From NCBI GenBank assembly GCA_023213395.1, contig CM041465.1, positions 50,041,741-50,105,740 on the forward strand: a DNA stretch of 64,000 nucleotides. The letters run 5' to 3'. The notes under the pieces were generated by a model, which was not told the DNA's origin, did no database searches, and worked only from the letters and a program-made list of their open reading frames with translations. The position numbers were made by a program, and so were the translations under genes. Of this stretch, positions 12,421-23,764 are shown one piece after another; position 1 is the first letter of the stretch, and every line of letters begins with the position of its first letter. Source of the DNA: Cycas panzhihuaensis. Taxonomy: Eukaryota > Cycadophyta.

Positions 12421-12479
12421 GGTAGTATTATCTACACTACTAATACAAAGCTAGATATTGCACACTATCAGTAGTCTTA

Positions 12480-13025
12480 CATGATTCATGACAAATCCTA
12501 AGCAGAATCAGTGGGAGGCTATAATTCTAATGTTAAAATACCTAAATATAACTAGTAAATTTGGTCTATTATATGAACCTAATAATAAATTTAATCTTTC
12601 TACATACATAGACTCAAATTTTATAGGAGATAAAGATACTGAAAGATCTATGTCTAGGTATGTAACATTTCTTGTAATAACACCAATATTATAAAGATCT
12701 AGATGATAGAAGTTAGTTATTAATTTAACTATTGAAGCTTAATACATTGCTACTTCTAAGACCAACAAGAAGGTGATATGGCTTAAAAAATTATTAAAAA
12801 CATTAAATATCATCTAAACAAGTCCTATTGGCCTTCATGTGGGTAATCAATCAGTAATCCATATAATGAAAACTCTTGTATTTCACGATCATACAAAATA
12901 CATAAATACAAAAGTTCATAGTAATAGAGAACTAGTTCATGACAACATAATTCAACTAGAATACTAGCCCATAATAGATCAAGTGGCTAATATCTTCACC
13001 AAACCATTGTAAAAGGTGAAGTTTG
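12480..13025 (+). pseudogene. Copia RNase H, element C
   Basis: Follows the RT in order: QNQWEAIILMLKYL (W-x-A-x-x-R-x-L-R-Y-L family block), STYIDSNFIGDKD (Y-x-D-A-D-W-A-G-D equivalent, with Ser and Phe changes), IEA.YIATSK (EAEYxA), NKKVIWLKKLL, GNQSVIHIMK (DNxSA), HTKYINTKVH (R-T-K-H-I), and IDQVANIFTKPL, the standard copia C-terminus (ADxxTKxL). Several stops occur within. Confidence 0.8.
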
Positions 13026-13518
13026 AATAATTCCAAAGGCAATCTAGCCTTAAGACCTCTAACTTCAACTGATCAAAGAAGACGGCAATAAGATCAATAC
13101 ACTTTACTCTATTTGTGAAAACCCTTTGTAGGTGCGAAAGAATAAGAGTAAGTCTATGCTCTATCCTATTTATGAAAACCCCATATAGGCATGAAAGGAT
13201 AAGGGTTGTACTAGTTTTAGAAAATCAAAACCTATCAAAACCTGAAAGGGCATAAGAGATGACCAAACGATATATGGAGACTCAACAGTTTAAGATGTAC
13301 ATTTAAGTTATTTGGCTATCACGCTACATCAAGAGCCACCTTATATATTTTGACTTATAAAAAGGACTACAGATCTTAGAAAGTCCAAGGATTTTTATTC
13401 CTTATGAGGGTTTTCCCATAAAAGTGCCATTTAGGATTTTAATATAATAATGAGACTTAAATGAAGACCTCATAGAATATATTTTCTCAAAATAACTTTC
13501 CACCATTAAGGAGGAGAT
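13026..13518 (+). other. 3' untranslated spacer of copia C with a 57-bp tandem repeat and polypurine tract
   Basis: Between RNase H and the 3' LTR. Two related units at about 13105-13206 share tgaaaacccc-like cores followed by gaaaggataag-like segments, with a 57-bp period. The purine-rich tract aaggaggaga immediately before the LTR (about 13508-13518) is the expected plus-strand primer. Confidence 0.6.
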
Positions 13519-13851
13519 TGAAAGAGGTTAATGTATCAAGGTCATTTGTGTAGATTAATTAAGTGACCTTAGGGTATATTATTAGTATTAGTCTCTTAGT
13601 GAAATGCACTTTATATATATTTGGATATAATTTTGGGTTCATGTCAGTAGGCAGACAAATCCTAACCTTAATACTCATCTGCAATAATAAAAAGTGAAAG
13701 CTCAAGGAGGGAGTCATTATTTATTCTCACCTCTAAGCCTTGCTCACATATCTTTTTTTCATTTCTTCTTCATTCTCCATTACCAATATGTGCATGTGAG
13801 TGATTTATTCCTTAGATCCATCCTTCTTTCATTAAAAACTTATTTTGATAT
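13519..13851 (+). repeat. 3' LTR of copia C (interrupted by copia A)
   Basis: Starts TGAAAGAGG right after a polypurine tract and downstream of the C RNase H. The sequence is cut at 13851 by the left LTR of copia A. Rejoining the target across A gives a GATACCA end at about 38130, compatible with a CA terminus, so the LTR would be about 340 bp. No 5' partner was found, so the length is inferred. Confidence 0.5.
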
Positions 13852-14285
13852 TGTAGAAATAGGCATATGCACAATGTCACCACAGGATCACATAGTAAAG
13901 TAATTATATGCAACAAATGACACTGCACATATACACCAAATTGACAGGTGGAAAACCCCTTCTGGGGAAGAAAACCACCTCCTAAGTTATCTAATTTTAT
14001 TAATGAAAATAAGGAACAGAAAACCATGTAAGAAAACTACCTACAAACCAAACCAGCCTTTGAAAAAGGCATTAAGACAGCGCTCCTAGATTCCTGGAAG
14101 ACATGTTCCAGGAATTTAGGAGATTAAATACTAAGGAGGTTCGTTGAAATGCAGTTTCACAATTTCAATGACCTTCCACAAATTTAATTAAATAAACCTA
14201 AGATAAAAAACATTACAATGACTTAAATTTTATTTTAGACATATGACATAAATAATTACATAAGTTTATATTATACAATCTAACA
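13852..14285 (-). repeat. 3' LTR of copia A
   Basis: 434 bp, TGTAGAAATA...ATCTAACA, matching 37689-38123 over its whole length. On the minus strand it is the downstream LTR. The adjacent sequence to the right, tccccctttaatg, is a polypurine tract (cattaaaggggga) on the minus strand. Confidence 0.95.
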
Positions 14286-14299
14286 TCCCCCTTTAATGT

Positions 14300-14935
14300 A
14301 AACTTTTATACTGGAGAGAAAAGAAGATCTTCATCATGATGATCCCTCTTTGATGGAGACTTCTTTTATCTCTAATAAATCTCTGAGATGTAAATACTTC
14401 ACTTCAATTAGAGACTTTGTAAGTATATCGACAATCTGTAAATCTGTTGGATAATAAGACAAACAAATAATATTATCAGTAACTAGATTACACATAAAAT
14501 GGTGATGTAATTCTATATGTTTAGTTCTATAATGTGAAACAGGATTAGAAGCAATAGCAATTGCACCTTGATTATCAACTTTAATTTCAATTGAAGAGTT
14601 TAGAGTTAGACTAATTTCATTAAGTAGAGATTTTAGCCAAAGTGCTTCTTTACTAGCTTCGACTCATGCTCGATATTCAGCTTCAGTTATTGATAACGCC
14701 AGTGCCTGTATTTTTTTGCTTGACCAGGTAATAGGTAAGGAATCAATAAAAAATATATAATCAAAAGTAGATTTATGATCATTTGAATCACCTGCCCAAT
14801 CGGAATCAATATATCCAATTAATATTACTAGTTTAGTACAAAATTTATAAGTTAAACCATGAAACACGGTATTCTTTAGATAACATAAGATTCGTTTGGC
14901 TGCTTTCCAATGAGATTCATGTGGTTGTTGCATGT
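14300..14935 (-). pseudogene. Copia RNase H, element A
   Basis: The long open part is 14664-14933: [36 protein letters not shown] (copia D-S-D-W-A-G-D), [22 protein letters not shown] (SxKQ..VALSxxEAEY). After one stop it continues with ALWLKSLLNE, VDNQGAIAIASNPV (DNxxAI), HIELHHHFM and IVDILTKSL. Catalytic residues are mostly kept, so this is among the least decayed coding in the window. It degrades the RNA strand during cDNA synthesis. Confidence 0.9.
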
Positions 14936-15410
14936 ATCTAGAGTATAAAGTAACAGCATAAGAAATGTCAGGGTGGGTGTGTGTAAGATAAATTAGACTA
15001 CCAATAAGTTATCTATAAAGAGTTGGATCACATAATGGAGTTGAACAATCAGTAGTTAGTTTAACTCCTAATTGTAAAGGATTGGTTACAGGTTTAGCAT
15101 TTTCCATGTTAAACCTCTAAAGTAAATCGAGAATATACTTAGGTTAGGATAGTGATCTATTTGATTGATTTTGATAAATTTATAAACCTAGAAAATAATG
15201 TAATAGTCATAAATTTGTCATTTTAAATTTGTTCATTAAGGTTGATTTGAGATGATAAATATTATGGGTTAATAATCCAGTGATAATAATGTCATCAACA
15301 TAAAGAATTAAAATGGTAAGATTTTCATCTTCACGTTTAAAATAGAGATTTGGATCACTAATACATCTAGTGTATCTAATGTGGATTAAGTAATCATCAA
15401 CTTTAGTATA
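14936..15410 (-). pseudogene. Copia reverse transcriptase, C-terminal half, element A (left of the T insertion)
   Basis: The minus-strand frame entering at the insertion point reads TKVDDYLIHIRYTRC, then LILYVDDIIITG, the intact YVDD catalytic block, FKMTN, LHYFLGL (LG-x-x-I), and [17 protein letters not shown] leading into RNase H. It continues the half found at 32251-32730; together they read across the motif YGLK.APRAWYTK. A few stops are present. Confidence 0.92.
15406..15410. repeat. Target-site duplication, left flank of gypsy T
   Basis: gtata, repeated at 32246-32250 on the other side of T. The next base, c, is also shared, so the duplication may be read as 5 or 6 bp. Both copies come from the Trp-Tyr-Thr codons of the interrupted copia A RT. 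Confidence 0.85.
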
Positions 15411-18131
15411 CTATTTCTCAGCTTCCGGGAATGGATACGAAATTACCGACTCAGGTAAGTGCAGGTATGCTTCTCACCTATCATCGCTTTCTTTTGATGA
15501 GTGTTTGCTTGCATGTTTGCATGTTGTGCGACCTTGTAAACGATTTTGTCTTCACCCATACTTATTTAGCCTATGATGACTATAGCGGGGGCACACTCCT
15601 AGCAAGTGTGGCACCCCTGTGGCCATTCCACTTCCCGCATTCTGCCCTCCTCGCTCTAGGATCCACTTGGTTTACACCACCTCTGCCCGTGTGACGACCC
15701 GTCATTATTTGGTTGACTTGCCACATTGTTTGAATCCTATTTTTGCTCTTTTGGACTCGTTTGTTGGCTTGTTTACCCTCGGATAGATGTCTCAGCCTCC
15801 TATTAGCCTTTTTTGTTGTTTGCCCACAGTCCAAGCTAGCTATCCGGGCTAGTTTTTACCTCTGGGTGAATACCGTCGTGAATTTCGTGGTACCACCGCA
15901 AATTCTGCGGTACTGTGGATTTTGCGATGGGATGACTGTTCTAATTTATTTTTTAAAAATCTACCGTAGCAATTTCATATTTATTGCAAAATTACCACGT
16001 GTCTCGCGACTTAACTTGCTGCCAGCTATGCTCTAATCGCCCACCTTAGGGTTTGGGTTGGGTAATTAAATCATCATTAACTCATTTTTGAGATCTTTTG
16101 TTCATTTTTTGGATTGCTCCTCAAGGAAACCACCCTATGTTCTGCTATTCTTTGTTGCTGTACTGCTGTTACAGGACATACACCTCTCCTCCAGTGCCCA
16201 ACTCTCCTTTGGTATGGCTAGGACATCTTCCCAGCCCTTCACACACCTTGGAGAGGGCCCCTTTGGAGAGATCTCAGCGGATTCTTACCCAGGTAGCCAT
16301 CAAGCATTCTAAGTGCAAGTGTTCTTCCTCCAACTCCATTAGCAGGGTTCCAAACCTGCTATACCATAGTTTTTGGGCTAATTTCTTAGCCTCTCCTTAG
16401 CGACCTTTGGTAGGCAAGAGCCTCCCCTCCTCTTCTCAAGTATTCATTGATTTGAGCTATTTTCTTATTCAATTGATGCCCTATTTTGCTTGTCCTCTTG
16501 CTTGGGTTTTTGAAGGTTATTTTTCTCTTTATATTAGGCAGTTTTACTCCTGTCATTAGTGCCTCCTTGCCTGCGTTTGTTGCTTAAGGCAGCGACAGAG
16601 AGGGGTTGCATAGGGTTTGGGAGAGAGCTGGGTGGATTCCGTACCACCTTCCATGCTCCTCAAGTGGCTTTTAGCCCCCCAAACCTTCCCTCTTTCCCCG
16701 TGCTGTCCTTGACACTCAAACAAAGGTTTGTTGGGCCTTCCTTAGCCACTGAAATCAGCGCTATCACACATTGCAGTGCTGGTATGAGGGCTTGTGCTTT
16801 AGTCTGGGCAACTCATATAAGTCCTGACCACTTGTCCTTTGCCCAACTCCTTTCCCAGCAACCTGATTTGCTCTTCATAGTACCCTGGCTTACTGTAGGT
16901 CCTCTTTGGCTCCTTTCAACTCTCTTGCTACTATTTCCAACCATTATTTTTAGCCTTACCCTTGCTGCCTTGTGGCTTTTGGGGGAGGTTGGGGTTATTC
17001 TTTACGGGAGGTGGGCCACTTCGAGGCTTACCGATTACTTTCTGTTTGCTTGGGTTGTCCTCCTTTATATATTGTCATCATTGTGTTAATACTAACATAT
17101 ACATGTTTAAGTTTATATTTATTTGGCATAGACATGTATTATTAGGATCTTCTCATTGTATGTTAGCACCCTTTCTCTAGAAAGGGGGGAGGTTGTCATT
17201 TACTTGCAGGTATTCAGAAAGCACAAAGGACCTTTCTTCCTTTCTTCCTTTACCGGTAGGCGCTTCCATTCATGTTGTACTTTCATACTTCATTTATTGC
17301 TAGTATTTGGTCCCTTTCTTTCCTTGGTTTGGTACTCTAGTATTTTTCTGGGGAAGGTAAGGAAGCCCCTCGTTCTGATCTGGCATGACTCTTTATGCCA
17401 GCCACGCCTTGTGGAGTAGCTTTGGGTGCCTCTTGGGAGTGCCACCATTATGACACGCTTTCGTCCTGGGTACACGCTCTCGCTCTATTTGGTCACCCTT
17501 CCTTTTGAATTTCCTTTATATAGTAGTAATTAACTCATTGGAAATAGAAAAGAAGTCAACCTTACTTTGGTTCATACTTTATTTACTTTATTGCTTGCAT
17601 CTTATTTTGTCGTAGGAAAAGGTCTTAGGAAACCTTCCCTCTCACCTTTTCCCCCCTTTTGCCGTGCAAACTTCCCTCCCTCTTTATTGTCTATTTGGTT
17701 AGTTTACACGCACATACCTTGACCCACCTCCTTGGGTTATCTCTCTTACGTTCTCTTGGTTCCCCGCTTAGCCGAATAACCAAGGTAACCCCGTCCATAG
17801 GCCACCTTTTTGCCTATCCTTCCTTATTCCCCGTTGCTCTAGGGAAACCCTCGAAGGTCTCTCTCCTTCCCCTTCTGGCCATCTAAGGGTGGGAGGATCC
17901 TTCCTTTAGGTCAACCCAGGCTAACCCTACGCCTCCTCACCTCTTGTTTGAAGTGGGAGGGGATCACCCTTTGGTAGCTATATTCCATTTGCAGGTCCCG
18001 AACTCACACTCTGACACACAGGGCGCCCTGTGTGGTACTTGCCCTACTTATAGGTCCCTTTCTCGATCATATTATCGACCGCTCTTACCATTTCTATTTA
18101 GTTAGGTAGCTATCCCGTAGATGCGTGTCCA
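15411..18131 (+). repeat. 5' LTR of gypsy T
   Basis: About 2.72 kb, matching 29534-32245 throughout. The first base pair of the 3' copy is TG but the 5' copy reads TA, one G-to-A change; both end TGTCCA. In the first 340 bp I counted about 24 differences, nearly all transitions. Open frames in it, up to 176 codons, are not genes: they lie in the repeat and differ between copies. A possible TATA box, tatttaag in the 3' copy (30176-30183), is altered to taattaaa here. Confidence 0.93.
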
Positions 18132-18132
18132 C

Positions 18133-18150
18133 TGGCGACCTTGTTGGGCA
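18133..18150 (+). other. Primer binding site of gypsy T
   Basis: TGGCGACCTTGTTGGGCA begins two bases after the 5' LTR CA end. TGGCGAC starts are found in plant gypsy primer sites, distinct from the TGGTAT (Met-tRNA) sites of the copia elements here. The tRNA species was not determined. Confidence 0.7.
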
Positions 18151-18247
18151 CTGCCAGTAAGGGAGCTAGTTTCCGCTCTCTTCTGTTGGTTTTGCTACCT
18201 TTTTGTGGTCCTTTTCATACTTCGATCTCTTCATTAGGCAGCCCCCA

Positions 18248-20935
18248 ATGCGTGTGCCTTTATCGCCTTTTCCTTTTCCTAACACTGTTGGCTGACCTTG
18301 CATGCAACACTTTTCTCGTCGTTTGTGTGGTCTACCTCCATTGTTAGAAGACCCCGAGTATCGCCCTCTTCCTTTGTTAGATTCTGATTTGACTATGGAG
18401 GGATACTCTTCTGATTGGGCCTACCACACCGTAACTTTGGAAACCCATGATTTCCCTTCCTCTATTCCAGGGTCCACCTAGGAGGGTGATGACCCCCTTT
18501 ATTACCTAAGTGACCAACATCACTCACTCAACGTCCATCCCTCTACCCATGCAGTAGAAGGATCTGTTCCTCTTGAGACTTACCACTTAATCAGTGACTC
18601 TTATGAGGAGAGCCTTGAGGGATCTACTTCGTTTGAGGTCCCAACTACCTCTTACGAGTATGTAGGAACCCCTCCTGTCGACATAGTTGAAGCTCTCAAT
18701 GAGTGTTGCCACGCGGCACGCTTCCAACTGTGTCCTGGATGGTTTGAGGATGCTCTTCGTGGAGGAGCCTCTTCTTCTTCTACTCCTCCCCCGCATGCCT
18801 CATCCTCATCTGCTCTTCCTTTGATAACCAATCCCTTTGTACTTATGCATGTGTCCTTCTCCTTTCCTATTCCTGTAGTGGGGGCACATGTTGCACCTTC
18901 TATTTCTCACTGAGGTCCTAGTATTTCGGGATCTTCCCGTGGTATGTCTTTCTCCCAGTTGAAGATTAGCATACCCGTCCTTAGCCAAACTAATGTGCCA
19001 TCCCCTAATGTGGCACATACCTTTCCTAGTAGGCTTGTCAGTCCTACTAACCTTTCGACTACCAGTCATGTGGGACCCGCTTCTACACACCCTCAAAACC
19101 AACACGTTGGTGCTTCCTTCTATGTTCCCCCAGGGTATACTTCTCAACCTTGGGGGCAGGGTAGAATAAGCCATCTCCCAGCTTATGGAGTGGATCCGCT
19201 ACACCCATATGGTGTCGCTCCACCTACGGGTGGCCTATATGGGCAAAACCTGGTTCCACATCCATCTTTTCCATCATCTAGTGTAATTCCTTTTGATGTG
19301 CCTTCGCAAAGGAACCCAACTCCCTTCCAAGGCACCTACCCCCAAGCCCCTTCCCAGCAGGGGGCATTTCCTCAAGGAGGGATGGGTATACCACCCATAT
19401 CCACTCCTTGTTCATTACCCACTATGTCATTCGTTGACCCTATGGCCCAGGCAAGGGCACGCCCCTTCATGGACTTTAGGTCAACGCCTCTATCCATTGA
19501 GGCGTTAAGAACTAATTTGCCGCCTCATCCCCTTGAAATTCCTAGATTCGATGGAACTTCGTCGCAAGACTCGGTAAAGCATGTATGTAGCTTTTCTATG
19601 GCATGTATTGATTACTGGGCTTACGACCACATTCTAATAAAATTGTTCCCACAATCCTTGCAGGGTGACGCCCTTAAGTGGTTTTACCATCTCCCTGCCC
19701 ACTCCATCCATTCATTCCAGTAATTGGTGGACGAGTTCATCAACTATTTTGATGTAGCTCGCCCATTCGAGAGTGGAATGAAGTCACTCCTTTCGCTCAA
19801 ACAAGGTCACGATGAAATGAATCGTGACTTTGTGTGGCGATTTCATGACTTGCTTCACTCCACTAAGGTAATATTGCCTGAGGAGTTGAAGTGAGATATT
19901 TTCGTCAATACACTTCATCCCGAAGTACATGTGGAAGTCCTTAAAATGGGGGCAACCACATGTGACTCTGCGATTGCCAAGTGTTTGGCATTGGAGGCTA
20001 TTGAGATCCAAGCCGGTCTCAAGAAACCTCTTAAGCCCTCACAGCGATGTGAGGCACCACCTCCAACCAAAGATACTAAACCTTCACAACCTACCCAGTC
20101 TTCCTCTCATCTGACTGAGAGGACTTTGGACCCTCTCACATCAGCCATACGCTTGTTTGAGTGCACGATGAAGGAACTTAAGCTTCAGGCTCCTTCATCC
20201 CCTACATCCAACAAACAAGTCCAACAAACAACTCAAGCTCCTCTCTCCAGGAATAGAAATGCCCAGTCCTCTCAAGCGAGAAGGTCAGATCCTCCACTTG
20301 AGAAGAAGTGGTGCTCCATTCATGGGGAGTGCTTCTATGATGATTCGCGTTGTAGGGCCCAACACCCTAAGGATGCCCCTCGACACAACTCTTCCCCCAA
20401 ACAGGCCTCAAGGCCTAATTTGGACCAACCAGTTCACAAGGATCTATTAACTAAATATGGGGAACGCGATCGCAACACCCAAACCAAGAATAACTGGAAC
20501 CGAGGAAGATCATCTGATTCCCATCATTCCCACAACAAAGGGAAGGGTGCCTGGAACTCGTCTTCTTCCTTTCGCTCCCCTAGCCATTGTACCCCATCAC
20601 CTTCGTGACCCTGGAACAAGGGGAATAAGGTGATCCAGTTGCTTGAAGTGACTCCTTCTTATGCCCTTACGCGGTCTCAGGCTACCAAGGAAGCAGCGGG
20701 AGCTTCTTCTTCTTTCGCTCCTTCTAACCCTCTTCTAGAGAATCTTCTTCCAGAAATACCTCTCTTTCCCAAGGCTATTCCTATATGCCTAGGTCATTAC
20801 GATTTCTGAAGGGCACTTACCCAACCTACCGCGAAGGGTAAGCCCTTCTCCATCGTGGACGAGCTTCATACTGTTGCCGCATGAATGTCCTTGATGGATA
20901 TTTTAAGGAGTTGTCCCAAGTAGTGGGCCCTCCTC
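18248..20935 (+). pseudogene. Gag region of gypsy T gag-pol
   Basis: Frame 2 opens at the ATG 18248, about 100 bp past the primer site, and stays in phase. A proline/serine-rich N-terminal half (to about 19500) precedes a gypsy gag core: IPRFDGTSSQDSV, ACIDYWAYDHILIKLFPQSL, GDALKWFYHLPAHSI, LVDEFINYF, and a LEVLK-type block near 19935. A basic, Ser/Gln-rich tail has one Cys-rich stretch (WCSIHGECFYDDSRCRAQH, 20309-20365) of C-x3-H form reminiscent of a zinc finger. Stops: 18293, 18479, 18911, 19721, 19892, 20606, 20807, 20882, 20921. Confidence 0.85.
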
Positions 20936-21955
20936 TTGGAAGCTTTAAGATCAAGTGACGCACCTGTCCATGCTTTGGGCATTACCCAAAGTTGTGGGCC
21001 CGTTATTTCGTTTGATCCTAAGGATCTTCCTCCCGCCAGTGAAAGGGAACGTCAGTGGAACTTCCCATTCACTATCACTATCGGTACACCTGATTGTACC
21101 CTTCGAAGGACTGTTGTTGACAATAGTTCTTCTGTTAATTCCATGCCCTTGTGTATCATGCAAGAGCTTGGTATTTCCACCTTGGAACTTGTTCCATGGC
21201 AATGCCAAGGTTATGATAGTAGCGAGAAGACCCCTTTTGGATCTGTCGTAATTTCGCTCACCCTTCAGGGCAAGATTGTTCCTGTCAATGTTGTAGTCCT
21301 CGACGTTGACATTAACTACAACCTCCTTCTAGGTCATCCATGGCTTGACCAAATGGGAACTGTGTGCTCGACTCTTTGGAGTCAACTTAAGTTCATCCAT
21401 GATGGGCAGATGAAAGTGATTCCCCGCGAATGCCCATTCACCAAACAAACTCGTTCTACCAATTTAGCAAATCGAGGTCCCTCTATGCACACCTCGACTT
21501 ACTCTATTGGCATACCTAACCCATCTGAAGAAGATCCCACATCTTTTTCTCCTAGTCTTACACGGTTCACCCCTATTGGCATTGGGAGTTACGGGTACCT
21601 CGCTTCATTTAGTGATGATGAGTCACACGGCGAGGACGAGGATTGTCTCCACCCCATCTCTTTCCTCCGCACTAGTGGGTCACACCTGTCTCGTTCTAGA
21701 TCCCTGTCTAGAACTTCTTTTATTGGTGAGGCTAGCCACTCTTGCGTGTCATATGTCATTGCTTATGTTGACCCGCCCATCGTCAGTTCTTCTCCTTCAT
21801 TACCCCCCGTGGGTGATGGCTTCGAAGAGCTACCTTTCGCTCCTTCCGAGGAGCCTCTTTTTTACTCTCCTTTAGAGTCTTGCAAGGAAGTTGAGCAACC
21901 TGACTACCATCACGGTCCTGTTGCTCCCACTCCCTTTAGTACTTCCTCTACTTGA
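20936..21955 (+). pseudogene. Aspartic protease region of gypsy T
   Basis: The in-frame continuation of gag. RRTVVDNSSSVNSMPLCIM corresponds to the Tat/Athila protease active site (V-D-N-G-S-S-x-N), with the Gly changed to Ser, which should abolish activity. ITIGTPDC precedes it, and DVDINYNLLLGHPWLDQMG is the second conserved block (Y-x-x-I-L-G-R-x-W). A Ser/Pro-rich linker follows to the stop at 21953. It would process the polyprotein. Confidence 0.85.
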
Positions 21956-23062
21956 AGTAAGATCATCCATGGGGTGGATTACTTTGAGGATGATGAAGCC
22001 CTACTTAAGCACCTAGTGGGCCTTGTACCCAACTTGCCTTCTAGTCACCACAGGCTTGGTCACTAGAAGGTCCTTGCGATTGGATCCACACTTGCCGATC
22101 TGATCCCCTCTCTTATTCCACCTCCTCCTGTTGACCTTGCCCCTCTCCACTTTGAGGAGGGAAATGCCATGTGCATGGGGGCAACTCAAGACGCAGTCTT
22201 GGCCCTCAGCAAGGTCATTAAGGTCAGGTTAGAGTGTTCTCCTGATGAGATAAGGGAGTACTCCCTTCTATTCCAGGAGTTTTGAGACGTGTTTGCATGG
22301 GATTATGTTGACATGAAGGGAATTAACCCCTCCATTGTCACCCATAACCTTACCACCATTCCTGGTGCTCGCCCTGTGTACCAGAAGTAGCGTCCCCTTC
22401 ACCTAAAGCTCTCAGCTGCTGTCAAGATGGAGGTTGAGAAGCTTCTGGATGCTGGGCTTATTACTTCCATTGACTACCCTAAATGGGTCTCCAATATTGT
22501 CCCCGTTGCTAAAAAGAACGGGGCAATTCATATATGTGTCGATTTCTGCAACATCAATAATGCTTATCCTAAGGATAACTTTCCACTACCCTTTATCGAT
22601 CAAATTATTAATCGCACTGCTGTGTTTGAAGTCATGTCTCTAATGGATGGCTTCTCTGGCTATAACCAGATTCAGATTTCTCCTGAAGACCGCCATAAGA
22701 CGGCCTTCACTACACCTTGGGGTACTTTCGCCTACAAGGCGATGCCCTTTGGTCTCAAGAATGCAGGTGCTACTTACCAAAGAGCCATGCATTTCATTTT
22801 CCACGACCTCATTGATAACACATTAGAGGTCTTCATGGATGATATGATGGGTCTCTCCCATGTTAGGGCCTACCATCCATCCGACTTGCGTGCCATCTTC
22901 TCACGATACCGCAAGTATCACATTAGTTTAAATCTGCTCAAGTGTGTGTTTACCATTACTTTGGGTAAACTCCTTAGTTTCCTCGTATCTAAACAAAGAA
23001 TTCAGATTGATCCTGACAAGGTCAGAGCAATCCTTGATATGCCGCCACCTAGAACTCCATGA
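21956..23062 (+). pseudogene. Reverse transcriptase of gypsy T
   Basis: Same frame. Blocks in order: EVEKLLDAGLI, WVSNIVPVAKKNG, CVDFCNINNAYPKDNFPLP, MSLMDGFSGYNQIQI, KTAFTTPWGTFAYKAMPFGL, NAGATYQRAM (characteristic of Tat/Athila RT), and EVFMDDMM, the catalytic block with Phe for the usual Tyr. YHISLNLLKCVF and RIQIDPDKVRAI lead to RNase H. Stops at 21953, 22064, 22283, 22388 and 23060 disrupt it; no frameshift is needed. Confidence 0.93.
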
Positions 23063-23764
23063 CAGATTAAGTCGTTTCTAGGAAGGCTCAATTTTCTTAG
23101 GCGCTTCTTAACAGACTTCGCTGTGAGTGCTAAACCCCTCACGAACCTATTGAAGAAGGGAGCCCCTTTTGCCTGGTCTGATAAGACCCAAAAGGCCTTC
23201 GAAGGACTTAAGGAAGCCCTTGCTTCTGCTCCTACACTGGCACCTCCTTGATTCGATAGGCCCTTCGTCCTATATACCTCGGTGACTGACGAGTCCCTGG
23301 GCACTATGTTAGCTTAAGAGGATGACTCAGGAACTGAGAGAGCTATATATTTCATCAGCCGCACCCTTGTGGCTGCTGAGCTTAACTATTCTCCTATCGA
23401 GAAGGAGTGCCTCTCCTTGGTCCATGCGACTAAGAAGTTCAGACACTACTTGCTTGGCAACACCACCAAGGTGATTGTTCAATCTGATCCTTTGCGATAC
23501 TTGATTACTCGTTCGGATTTGACGGGTAGGGCTGGTCGGTGGGTCGTCCTGCTTCAAGAATTCGACCTCCATATCGTTAACCAGAAATCAAAGAAGGGAA
23601 TGGTAGTGGCCGAGCAACTCACAAACGCCCCTATCCCTAACTCGTTTGGTGCCCCTATTGACGATTCTCTCCCTGATGAGTCTATCGTGATGATTCATGG
23701 TATCTCTCCCCATCCACTCATCAATAATGAGTGGTATGGTGATATAGTGCGATATCTCACATAG
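23063..23764 (+). pseudogene. Gypsy-type RNase H of T
   Basis: Same frame. KSFLGRLNFLRRFLTDFA and KKGAPFAWSDKTQKAFEGL are the gypsy RT-RNase H linker; RPFVLYTSVTDESLGTML is the first RNase H block (family L-Y-I-S-A-T-D), then AIYFISRTL, YSPIEKECLSLVHATKKFRHYL, and QSDPLRYLITRSDLTGRAGRW. Stops at 23249, 23315 and 23762. A second, archaeal-type RNase H lies 5 kb downstream. Confidence 0.9.

Larger units (their letters stand above)
8740..13851 (+). mobile_element. Copia C: plus-strand Ty1/copia element, 5' end unresolved
   Basis: Plus-strand order gag, zinc knuckle, protease, integrase, RT, RNase H, polypurine tract, 3' LTR, as expected for Ty1/copia. Numerous stops and some frame changes show it is old and dead. 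The 5' LTR and primer site were not found. The 3' LTR is interrupted close to its end by copia A, so the last bases of C probably continue at 38129. Confidence 0.8.

Noticed and set aside
7339-13536. Shared 18-mer tgaaagaggttaatgtat at 7339 and 13519 as an LTR pair of copia C
   Set aside because: Similarity ends immediately after the 18 bases, and no primer site follows 7339.
16559-17089. 176-codon open frame in the 5' LTR of T, and others such as 31773-32219 (148 codons) in the 3' LTR
   Set aside because: They lie in the LTR repeat, are not kept at equal length in both copies, and show no domain; G+C-rich DNA gives such frames by chance.
15440-18000. Splice-like sites in the T LTR (caggtaagt near 15453; tttgcagg near 17992) as an intron
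   Set aside because: The donor lies upstream of any plausible start of transcription, and the consensus is short enough to occur by chance.
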